Below, piece after piece: positions 1-6,211 of a stretch of 7,648 bases of DNA. The translations under genes and the position numbers were made by a program. How positions within the stretch are numbered: the first letter of the stretch is position 1; every line of letters starts with the position of its first letter. The notes under the pieces were generated by a model. That model was not told the origin of the DNA. It did no database searches and saw only the letters and a list, made by a program, of their open reading frames with translations. This DNA is from JAZDLM01 sp043801895 (GTDB lineage: Bacteria > Patescibacteriota > Kazan-3B-28): positions 1 through 7,648 of the forward strand of contig JAZDLM010000009.1 of the NCBI GenBank assembly GCA_043801895.1, given 5' to 3'.

Positions 1-1047
1 GACTTAGACGCCAGGTTCCGACAACTGACCGAGGACTACCCTTTTCTTAAGCACGCCAATGTCGAAGCTCGTTGCTTGAAATGGATTAATCTCCCATTGC
101 TGCTCCATGCGCTATTTAAACCACTCGATTGGCCAAAAGCAGACTTGGTAGCCGGGGGGCTTGATATTATGTTCATGCCCTCGCCGCGGCTGCTGCCGGT
201 TTCTCGCCGTTGTACTAAGGTCACCACTTTTCACGACCTGATCTTTCTAGTATTCCCGCAGTACTTTACTTTTTCGTCGCGGTTGTGGCAGTGGCAAATG
301 AATTATCCGCGAGAAGCGCGGGTATCCGACCGGGTGATCGCGGTGTCGTATCATACCAAGCAGGATCTTATCCGACTAGTGGCTGCCAGTCCGACTAATA
401 TTCGGATGATCCACGAAGGAGTGGGGGAGGAATACTTCAATTCGCCTACGCCCGAGTTTGTGGCCGAAGTGCGTGCCAAGTTTAAGCTACCCGATCAGTA
501 CTTTTACTATATTGGCAGTCTCGACCCACGAAAAAATTTAGTAACCGCGGTCCGGGCCTTGGCCGAATTGCGCGATAAATATTCTGATACAATCAAGCTG
601 GTTATTTCCAACAGTAAAAGCTGGTTGGCGGATGATTTTTACCAATTGATCGAGCAGCTTGGGCTTAGTGATCAAATTATTTTTACTGGGCCGGTGAAAG
701 AAGCAGAGAAGATCGCATTGCTCAGCCAGGCTCAAGCTTTCATCTTCCCGTCGATTTACGAGGGGTTTGGGCTCATGATCTTGGAGGGCTATGCCGCGGG
801 TTGTCCGGTAGTGACCAGCAACACCTCATCACTTCCCGAGGTAGCGGGTGATGCGGCCATCGTGCTGGAACCATATGCAGTGTCGGAGTGGGCTACACAG
901 CTGCATAATCTACTGCACGATCGCGAGCTACGATTCAAGTTGATCGCTAAAGGCTGCGAGAGAGCTCGGCACTTTACTTGGCGGAAAGCAGCCGAAGGAA
1001 CCCTAGCTGTGTTTGAAGAGGCAGTTAAGTCGCATCATGGGGAATAG
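1..1047 (+). CDS. Glycosyltransferase family 4 (GT-B fold), 5' truncated by window edge
   Basis: The frame is open from base 1 and ends at TAG 1045-1047, giving 348 visible residues; the true start lies upstream of the window. The protein resembles GT4 enzymes that move a sugar from a nucleotide-sugar donor to a lipid- or polymer-linked acceptor at the cytoplasmic face of the membrane. Visible residues 170-179 read YIGSLDPRKN, the typical opening of the donor-binding C-terminal domain. Residues 254-262 (EGFGLMILE) are the EX7E motif with E254 and E262, followed by GCPVVTSNTSSLPEVAGDAA, the usual nucleotide-sugar-binding loop. The N-terminal half carries TTFHDLIF, common in mannosyltransferase-like GT4 proteins. 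Roughly 20-40 N-terminal residues are probably missing compared with the usual 370-400. The next gene overlaps its 3' end, so the two are probably co-transcribed. The family is clear; the sugar and acceptor cannot be told. Confidence 0.93.
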   Translation, partial: DLDARFRQLTEDYPFLKHANVEARCLKWINLPLLLHALFKPLDWPKADLVAGGLDIMFMPSPRLLPVSRRCTKVTTFHDLIFLVFPQYFTFSSRLWQWQMNYPREARVSDRVIAVSYHTKQDLIRLVAASPTNIRMIHEGVGEEYFNSPTPEFVAEVRAKFKLPDQYFYYIGSLDPRKNLVTAVRALAELRDKYSDTIKLVISNSKSWLADDFYQLIEQLGLSDQIIFTGPVKEAEKIALLSQAQAFIFPSIYEGFGLMILEGYAAGCPVVTSNTSSLPEVAGDAAIVLEPYAVSEWATQLHNLLHDRELRFKLIAKGCERARHFTWRKAAEGTLAVFEEAVKSHHGE

Positions 1048-3106
1048 CAAACAATATTATTATTTTAAACCCAGAGTTCAGGCTCGGGTGACTTATCATC
1101 GGATTACGCCAATTGATTTGGAGCTGCGCGATGAGGATACTGTTGCGGAAGAAGCCCTGATCGATCTTCCCGAAATCGCCCCAGTATCTGGCGATGTTTT
1201 AAATATGACATTTGACGCAGCAGCTCAGCCGACCGTTGCTCCCACCGCGTGGGTATTTTGGCTAAGATGGTTTGGCATTCTAGGAACCGTTGGACTATTG
1301 TATGCCGGCGGTCTGTTAATTTATCCTGCGGCTGATAGTATCAAGACCTCTGTCACCGATCTGGCCGATCGGGGGGCGACTAAGTTGGAAGGCGCCGCCG
1401 CATCTTTAACTAAGCAGGATTTAGCGGGGGCCAGAGAGCAATTTGTAGCTGCCAATAATTTATTCGCCACCGCCCAGCGTGAAGTTTTGTCATTAGGCCA
1501 AACTAATTTATATCTTTCTGGACTGGGCGATCGTAATTCGCAAATCGTAGCCGGCCAGAAACTAATTGATAGCGGGGTCAACTTATCGCAGGCTGGTATT
1601 GCCATGATCGATGCCGCCACGCCGGTGCTTCAATACATCAACGGGGCTGCTGCCACGCAAGTTAAGGCCAGCGATATGCCGGCGCAGATAGTCGGGCTAC
1701 TCTCTCGTAATAGTAAATTGTTCGATCGAGCGGCGGTGCGGGTAGCTAAAGCCGATGTCTTACTTCAGTCGATCGACCCCGATCGCGTAGGATCAGCTTA
1801 CAGCGCCGCGGTGATCAACGCACAGGTTAAAACCGCCGAGCTGCAACGGCTAGTAGATACCTTTACTACTCTGGCGCAGGAATTGCCCGCCGCTCTCGGT
1901 TTCGTTAACCCTCGCCAATATATTTTATTGAACCAGAACAACAATGAATTGCGCGCCACTGGCGGTTTCATCGGTAGTTTTGCGGTCATTAAGTTGTACA
2001 AGGGCAAGATCGAAGAAATGATGGTGGACATTCCCCAGCGAATCGATGGGCAAAACCCCAATCCTTCGCTGGACATCCCGGAGCCGCTTCGGGCTGTGGC
2101 CACTGATCCCAAAACTGGCCAAGTGGCTTGGGGCACACGGGATGCTAACTGGTATTTTGACTTTCCGTCATCGGCCAGGACCTTCCAGAAACTCTACGAA
2201 GAAGCTGGTGGGGGGACAGCCGATGGAATAATCGCGATTACGCCGGACATTCTCCGCGATCTATTGGCAATTCTTGGGCCAGTCGATCTCCCGTCGCGTA
2301 ATTTACAACTAACCTCGGGCAATGTAGTGGACGCGCTTCAAACCGACATTGCCGCTCACCGATCGGAAACTAACCCCAAGGCGATCCTAAACGATCTGGC
2401 GCCAGTTTTGCTCGAGCGGTTGATGGGCGTCAGCCGAGACCAGCTGAAGCAACTTCAGCTGACATTGGCCGGCTGGTTAGCTCAAAAGGATATCTTGGTC
2501 TATACCCGGAATCTTAAACTTGAGCAGGCAATAGCCGGTCTTAATTTTGCCGGTACTTTGCCGGTAGGTAGCGGCGTCGATATGCTGGCGGTTGTCCGAT
2601 CGAATTTGGGCGGCACCAAAACCAGCCAGCAGGTAACCGAGGCAATCGACCACACCGCCCGGGTGAATATTGACGGTAGTATTACTGATACAGTTAAGTT
2701 GGCCTACGCCCACACCGGCACCAGCGGGATAAACAAAGAGTACATTCGTCTGTATCTACCTAAAGGCGCCGAAATAATATCAGCGCAGGGACAAGACGAA
2801 AACACTAGCTTTGAAGCCTACGAGGAGGGCAACAATGCTGTGATCGCTTTTTGGCTAACCGTGCCGCCTCAGGAGCGTCGGCAAGTCGCGATAAGTTATA
2901 AATTGCCTCAGCGCATCAATCAACAATATCGGCTGCTGGTCGAAAAGCAACCAGGCACTAACAATACTCGTTTGACCAGCACGGTGAAGTTATCACCGGT
3001 CTGGAGGGTGGTGAGCAGCGCCAGCACCAGCCAGATCCAAAAACTATTTGACGACAAGCTCTCTACCGACCTGGATTTGAGCCTAGATATTGCTAAGGTT
3101 AACTAG
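1037..3106 (+). CDS. DUF4012 domain membrane-anchored protein
   Basis: This is a 689-residue protein of unknown biochemical function. I chose ATG 1037, which overlaps the upstream glycosyltransferase stop by 11 nt; a purine-rich stretch (GAAGAGG, 1015-1021) lies 15 nt upstream. An in-frame TTG at 1013 would add 8 residues but has no visible ribosome binding site. Residues 1-70 are hydrophilic and acidic, residues about 71-96 form one transmembrane helix (WVFWLRWFGILGTVGLLYAG core), and the rest is presumably extracytoplasmic. The family hallmark NNNELRATGGF lies at residues 301-311, followed by IGSFAVIKL. The stretch after the helix (about 105-290) is Ala/Leu-rich and probably helical. DUF4012 proteins occur in Gram-positive bacteria and CPR, often near glycosyltransferases. 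From this context a role in envelope polymer assembly or surface architecture is inferred, not shown. The stop is TAG, 3 nt before the next start. Confidence 0.93.
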   Translation: MGNSKQYYYFKPRVQARVTYHRITPIDLELRDEDTVAEEALIDLPEIAPVSGDVLNMTFDAAAQPTVAPTAWVFWLRWFGILGTVGLLYAGGLLIYPAADSIKTSVTDLADRGATKLEGAAASLTKQDLAGAREQFVAANNLFATAQREVLSLGQTNLYLSGLGDRNSQIVAGQKLIDSGVNLSQAGIAMIDAATPVLQYINGAAATQVKASDMPAQIVGLLSRNSKLFDRAAVRVAKADVLLQSIDPDRVGSAYSAAVINAQVKTAELQRLVDTFTTLAQELPAALGFVNPRQYILLNQNNNELRATGGFIGSFAVIKLYKGKIEEMMVDIPQRIDGQNPNPSLDIPEPLRAVATDPKTGQVAWGTRDANWYFDFPSSARTFQKLYEEAGGGTADGIIAITPDILRDLLAILGPVDLPSRNLQLTSGNVVDALQTDIAAHRSETNPKAILNDLAPVLLERLMGVSRDQLKQLQLTLAGWLAQKDILVYTRNLKLEQAIAGLNFAGTLPVGSGVDMLAVVRSNLGGTKTSQQVTEAIDHTARVNIDGSITDTVKLAYAHTGTSGINKEYIRLYLPKGAEIISAQGQDENTSFEAYEEGNNAVIAFWLTVPPQERRQVAISYKLPQRINQQYRLLVEKQPGTNNTRLTSTVKLSPVWRVVSSASTSQIQKLFDDKLSTDLDLSLDIAKVN

Positions 3107-3109
3107 CTG

Positions 3110-3724
3110 ATGAAATTGATCGTTGTACGGCACGGAGAATCTAAGGGGAATACCAGCGATCTGGTGCAAGGCGCCGAAAGTAAACTTTCAAACGAAGGGT
3201 GCCAACAAGCTCAGCGACTCGCCGACAAACTGAAGGACGAGCAAATCGACGCTGCTTTTGTTAGCCCGTTGTTTCGAGCTCAGCAAACGGCGAATATTAT
3301 TCTTCGGCACCACCCCGGCTTAGGTATACAAACCGTTCCCGAACTGCGGGAGCGCGATTATGGCATATACGAAGGGCGGCCCGCCTCCGAGCCTCAAGCC
3401 GACTGGCGTGCCTCGGGTTTGCCATTCGGAGAGTTTAAGCCAGAGGGCGGTGAAAGTTGGTATGAAGCCGGAGAGAGGGCTACTAGTTTCATCCGGAGTC
3501 TTATCGATCGGTACAAAGATAGCGACCAGACCATTTTAGTTGTTGGTCACGGCAGTATTTTTACTTACTTTTTGACGCACATGGACGGCAAAGACGTGTG
3601 CGCCAACAGCAAAGAGCAGTATGACTATTATCATCCGCATAACACGGCCATGAGCGTGATAGAGGTTGATGCTACAGGCCACTACCAGTTGACCACTCTC
3701 AACGATATCAGCCATCTCGACTAG
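3110..3724 (+). CDS. Histidine phosphatase family protein (phosphoglycerate mutase-like)
   Basis: A 204-residue cytoplasmic member of the branch-1 histidine phosphatase superfamily, which uses a phosphohistidine intermediate. The N-terminus reads IVVRHGES, with the nucleophile in the RHG motif at H8. Other expected residues are present: R56 in SPLFRAQQTA, E81 in ELRERDYGIYEG as the likely acid/base, and H147 in VVGHGS. The length fits CobC/PhoE-type phosphatases, not the roughly 250-residue dPGM. The substrate cannot be predicted: glycolytic phosphoglycerate mutase activity is less likely than a general or sugar-phosphate phosphatase. ATG 3110 lies 3 nt after the DUF4012 stop, with AAGG at 3095-3098 as a weak ribosome binding site, so it is probably the third gene of the same transcript. 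It could serve the neighbouring glycosyltransferase pathway, for example by dephosphorylating a sugar phosphate, but that is inference. Confidence 0.93.
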   Translation: MKLIVVRHGESKGNTSDLVQGAESKLSNEGCQQAQRLADKLKDEQIDAAFVSPLFRAQQTANIILRHHPGLGIQTVPELRERDYGIYEGRPASEPQADWRASGLPFGEFKPEGGESWYEAGERATSFIRSLIDRYKDSDQTILVVGHGSIFTYFLTHMDGKDVCANSKEQYDYYHPHNTAMSVIEVDATGHYQLTTLNDISHLD

Positions 3725-3777
3725 CCATAAAGGATTTTGCGCTACTTAGCTAAAGGGTCGAATTTATATCAATTAAC

Positions 3778-3783
3778 GGGGAG
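3778..3783 (+). promoter_or_regulatory. Ribosome binding site for the GTG-started membrane protein
   Basis: GGGGAG lies 8 nt upstream of GTG 3792. It supports the GTG as the true start of the small membrane protein, since no ATG lies near the N-terminus in this frame. Confidence 0.6.
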
Positions 3784-3791
3784 ATCTTAAA

Positions 3792-4172
3792 GTGACTTCT
3801 ATTGGAATTATCACCTTGGTTTATTCCGGTCTGATGGTCGTGATAGGCATAGCGCTGCTGCTTCGCCCCCGGCAGATCGCCAAAGTCGTGATGGAAATAG
3901 CCGAAGAGCCAGAGGGCACTTTCGGTTTCGGCATTCTGGCGACTATCCTAGGCCTAGTGATCTTGGGTATCGGCTCGCGGGTAGTTTGGACCGGTACGCT
4001 TTGGGTCGTGCCACTGTTGGGCTGGCTCACTTTCATTAAGGGCGTACTGTTGGTTTTAGTGCCGGATATTGCCAAGCCGTTCTATAAACCGTTTTTGAAG
4101 TCCACCAGTTTACTGATGGTGTTCGGGCTAGTTGCCCTGGCCATTGGGATTTGGCTGTTCTACATCAAGTAA
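3792..4172 (+). CDS. Small four-helix integral membrane protein with internal duplication, function unknown
   Basis: A 126-residue protein I do not recognise with certainty. It starts at GTG 3792 behind a good ribosome binding site and ends at TAA. Four hydrophobic segments are visible at about residues 5-24, 44-64, 70-91 and 106-125. The two halves look related: residues 19-31 (GIALLLRPRQIAK) and 84-95 (GVLLVLVPDIAK) align after one gap, and each is followed by a short polar loop and a Gly-rich helix. The two-helix unit is reminiscent of the small DUF2065/YjeT-type membrane proteins, though this is only a pattern resemblance. It stands 67 nt after the phosphatase gene and may have its own promoter in that gap, which is AT-rich around 3760-3775, but no convincing -35/-10 pair is visible. 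It converges on rplT, with a hairpin between them. The reading frame is solid; the function is unknown. Confidence 0.82.
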   Translation: MTSIGIITLVYSGLMVVIGIALLLRPRQIAKVVMEIAEEPEGTFGFGILATILGLVILGIGSRVVWTGTLWVVPLLGWLTFIKGVLLVLVPDIAKPFYKPFLKSTSLLMVFGLVALAIGIWLFYIK

Positions 4173-4187
4173 TTATCTCTGCTAACA

Positions 4188-4267
4188 AAAGAGCCGTCCC
4201 GCCATTTCGATGTCAAGATAGCCCCACTTGCGACTAAATTGATACCAAAATGGCGGGACGGCTCTTT
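4188..4267. terminator. Long-loop bidirectional terminator between convergent genes
   Basis: Bases 4188-4207 and 4248-4267 are perfect 20-bp reverse complements with GC-rich centres (GAGCCGTCCCGCC / GGCGGGACGGCTC) and A-runs/T-runs at both ends. On the plus strand the stem ends in CTCTTT then GATTTT; on the minus strand it ends in CTCTTTTG. It lies between the stop of the membrane protein (4172) and the stop of rplT (4278), so it can end both transcripts. The 40-nt loop is much longer than in a typical intrinsic terminator, and the T-tracts are short, so a second role or processing site is possible. Confidence 0.75.
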
Positions 4268-4277
4268 GATTTTAAAA

Positions 4278-4625
4278 TTATTTCATTGTTTCTCGAGCTA
4301 TCTGCTCGAACACCTCTGGATATTGGGTAGCAAGTTGAGCCAGGATTTTGCGGTCGAGGTCAATTTTCTTGTCCTTAAGCGCTTTAATGAAGCGGCTATA
4401 TTTGATACTCAAATTAGTTAAAGCGGCATTGATCCGATTGATCCAGAGTGCTCGAAAGTCCCGTTTGCGCACGCGGCGATCGCGGTAAGAGTAGGATAAT
4501 GCTTTGATTAGCGCTTCACTGGCGCGCTTGATGTTGCTATGACGCAAACGACGAAAACCCTTGGTCGCTGCCAAGACCTTCTTGTGTTTGCGGCGGACTA
4601 CTTTTCCTCTCTTGACTCGAGCCAT
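4278..4625 (-). CDS. rplT: Large ribosomal subunit protein bL20
   Basis: A 115-residue, highly basic protein that binds 23S rRNA early in 50S assembly; the length is normal for the family. The N-terminus MARVKRGKVVRRKHKKVL and the central YRDRRVRKRDFRALWINRIN match the L20 signature, and the C-terminal domain carries YSRFIKALK and DLDRKILAQLA. The usual GYRGRR stretch after the N-terminal helix is replaced by GFRRLRHSN, a modest divergence. The ATG (4623-4625) lies 10 nt after the rpmI stop. It is the last gene of the minus-strand operon and is followed by the long-loop hairpin. In E. coli and B. subtilis L20 represses its own operon through an RNA structure upstream of rpmI or infC; no such leader is obvious here. 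Confidence 0.97.
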   Translation of the reverse strand: MARVKRGKVVRRKHKKVLAATKGFRRLRHSNIKRASEALIKALSYSYRDRRVRKRDFRALWINRINAALTNLSIKYSRFIKALKDKKIDLDRKILAQLATQYPEVFEQIARETMK

Positions 4626-4635
4626 AGTCTAATAA

Positions 4636-4830
4636 TTACCTGCCCATCATCCGGCGGATTCGCTGGGTGTCGGCTGAGGCAACGCCACTAGGCCGACCGA
4701 GCCGGCGCTTCCGCGAGGCACTCTTGTTCGTTAATTTATGCGCTTGCATTGCTTGGCGACGGTTTAGCTTACCGCTGGCGGTAATTCGAAAACGCTTAGA
4801 AGCCGATTTATGGGTCTTAAGTTTGGGCAT
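4636..4830 (-). CDS. rpmI: Large ribosomal subunit protein bL35
   Basis: A 64-residue basic protein of the 50S subunit. MPKLKTHKSASKRFRITASGK is the canonical L35 opening, and HKLTNKSASRKRRLGRP is the conserved middle; the length is typical. Its ATG (minus strand, 4830-4828) shares one base with the infC stop in the arrangement TAATG. No strong Shine-Dalgarno sequence is visible upstream, so translation probably depends on re-initiation by ribosomes finishing infC. Ten bases separate it from rplT. The order infC-rpmI-rplT is conserved across bacteria. Confidence 0.97.
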   Translation of the reverse strand: MPKLKTHKSASKRFRITASGKLNRRQAMQAHKLTNKSASRKRRLGRPSGVASADTQRIRRMMGR

Positions 4831-5366
4831 TACTTACTGGCCGTCAGGATGGTATGAATGCTCCGGCCCTGTCGCAGAGGAGCTTGCTCCATTCTAGCGA
4901 CTCCCTGTAATCTGTCAACAAACCGCTTTAGCAGCTGGTTCCCCAGATCGACATGAGTAATCTCCCGACCCCTAAACATTACCGCGGCTTTTACCTTATT
5001 GCCCTGAGAAAGGAATTTCTCCGCTCGAAGAGCTTTAACCTCAAAATCATGGTCATCGATCTTGAATCCCAGTCGGATCTCTTTGACCTCGCCCTCTTTC
5101 TGTTTCTTTTTGGCGCGGGCCAGTGCCTTAGTTTGCTCGTAGCGGTATTTGCCAAAATCCAAAATTTTGGCAACCGGTGGCTGAGCATTGGGCGAGACTT
5201 CCACCAAGTCTAATTCAGCTGCCCGGGCTAAAGCGAGCGCCTCCGGCGTGGGGACCTTTCCCCGGGCGGTGCCGGTTTCATCCACCAGAAAAACCTCGGG
5301 GACTCGAATCCGCTCGTTGATCCGTACTACTAATTGGGGGGTTTGGTTGAAGTGTTGTCTTCTCAC
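4830..5366 (-). CDS. infC: Translation initiation factor IF-3
   Basis: A 178-residue factor that binds the 30S subunit, prevents premature joining of the 50S subunit and checks initiator tRNA pairing. The N-terminal domain (about 14-83) contains RINERIRVPEVFLVDETG, LDLVEVSPNA and the hallmark PPVAKILDFGKYRYE at 63-77. A lysine-rich linker follows (84-91), then the C-terminal domain (about 92-176) with EVKEIRLGFKIDDHDF and FRGREITH. The start is GTG at 5366, with GGA at 5375-5373 six bases upstream. The frame upstream is closed by TAA at 5381-5379, so little alternative exists beyond an ATT at 5372. E. coli infC also uses a weak start (AUU) for autoregulation, so a non-ATG start is notable. 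The gene begins 15 nt after the kinase-like gene and its stop overlaps the rpmI start. Confidence 0.97.
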   Translation of the reverse strand: MRRQHFNQTPQLVVRINERIRVPEVFLVDETGTARGKVPTPEALALARAAELDLVEVSPNAQPPVAKILDFGKYRYEQTKALARAKKKQKEGEVKEIRLGFKIDDHDFEVKALRAEKFLSQGNKVKAAVMFRGREITHVDLGNQLLKRFVDRLQGVARMEQAPLRQGRSIHTILTASK

Positions 5367-5381
5367 CGTAATTCCAACTTA

Positions 5382-6197
5382 TCAGACAGCTTCGGTCTTC
5401 GTCAATTTATGCGAGCGGGGTTTAGGCACAACCAGATTGATATGCTTGGTCATCCCCCGGATTTCCATCGGTGTGTAGGCGATAGTTTCATTGCCAATGG
5501 TAATCGGCATCTTTTTATCGCTGGTGATCGACAGAACATCGCTATGGAGGATCGTGGTGCTATGGGTAGCTCTGTCTTTAGGCACCAATAAGCGAATTTG
5601 GAGCTTCTTTTTGCCCTGAGTCCCGTTGAGCTTCACCTCTACTCGATGGGCCTTAGCCACCGCGCGAAGCTCGTCATCCAACACCATCTCGGCTAACACC
5701 CCCTCATCGCCAGTTGAGTTGGGGCTGGTCACACCAAGAAAACGAAACCAGGGATTAGACTGCGATAAATATTTAGACAATAGGTTCTGACGCGAACTGA
5801 TGGTGATTTGGCGGATAAAATAGTGCTTACCGATCTTCCCCAGGCGTTCGGCCTGGAGCAGGGGATCGACGAGCATTTTGATCGCCTGGCCCCATCCGGT
5901 TATCCCCAGGCTCTTGGCTAGAAAGTTGGTCTTGCTCATCGGTACGATGGCCAGCGGCAAATCGATACCGACCATTGCGTTGATCACTGCGGTTACCGTG
6001 GCATTGCCGCCCACTACCACTACGCCCGTGTCAGTTGGGCGCAAGTGTTGCTCCAATAAGGCCGGGATATCGGCTAGGTTATCGATGGTTACAAAACGGT
6101 ATTCGATCTTCAGCTTATCCAAAAGCCGACGGAGAGGCCGCTCCAAATGCTGGAAGCGCCTATTACCCGCCGTTGGATTAATGAGGAATAAATACAT
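5382..6197 (-). CDS. Diacylglycerol/lipid kinase-fold protein with degenerate active-site motifs
   Basis: A 271-residue protein resembling the DAGK catalytic-domain family (DgkB, YegS, sphingosine kinases), which normally phosphorylate a lipid hydroxyl with ATP. I chose ATG 6197, which puts INPTAG at residues 6-11 as in homologues. A TTG at 6215 overlapping the bactofilin stop (TTGA) would add 6 residues. The fold is visible: VVVVGG then a helix, LPLAIVPMSKTNFLAKSLGI, and a C-terminal strand ending ETIAYTPMEI...INLVVP. The signature residues differ: GGDGT is GGNAT (63-67), the GTGN loop is SKTN (88-91), and the late DGE motif is GNE (235-237), which keeps only the Glu. It may be catalytically dead or repurposed. 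It lies between bactofilin and infC and ends in tandem stops TGA TAA. The fold is fairly sure; the function is unknown. Confidence 0.85.
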   Translation of the reverse strand: MYLFLINPTAGNRRFQHLERPLRRLLDKLKIEYRFVTIDNLADIPALLEQHLRPTDTGVVVVGGNATVTAVINAMVGIDLPLAIVPMSKTNFLAKSLGITGWGQAIKMLVDPLLQAERLGKIGKHYFIRQITISSRQNLLSKYLSQSNPWFRFLGVTSPNSTGDEGVLAEMVLDDELRAVAKAHRVEVKLNGTQGKKKLQIRLLVPKDRATHSTTILHSDVLSITSDKKMPITIGNETIAYTPMEIRGMTKHINLVVPKPRSHKLTKTEAV

Positions 6198-6211
6198 TGG
6201 AACAGTCTCGT

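Noticed and set aside
1321..1620. Open frame of 99 codons on the minus strand inside the DUF4012 gene
   Set aside because: It lies wholly antisense to a well-supported coding sequence, has no recognisable domain and no ribosome binding site; similar antisense frames at 1798-2136 and 2477-2713 were set aside for the same reason.
3725..3791. Sigma-70 promoter in front of the small membrane protein
   Set aside because: TTGCGC (3737-3742) and the AT-rich TTATAT (3764-3769) are 21 nt apart, too far for a normal spacer, so it was not listed as a feature.
4188..4267. Inverted repeat as ends of a miniature transposable element
   Set aside because: No target-site duplication flanks it, it is only 80 bp, and its place between convergent stops fits a terminator better.
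4667..5591. Plus-strand open frames opposite rpmI, infC and the kinase-like gene
   Set aside because: They are antisense shadows of strongly conserved genes; their translations are low-complexity or Arg/Ser-rich with no family resemblance.
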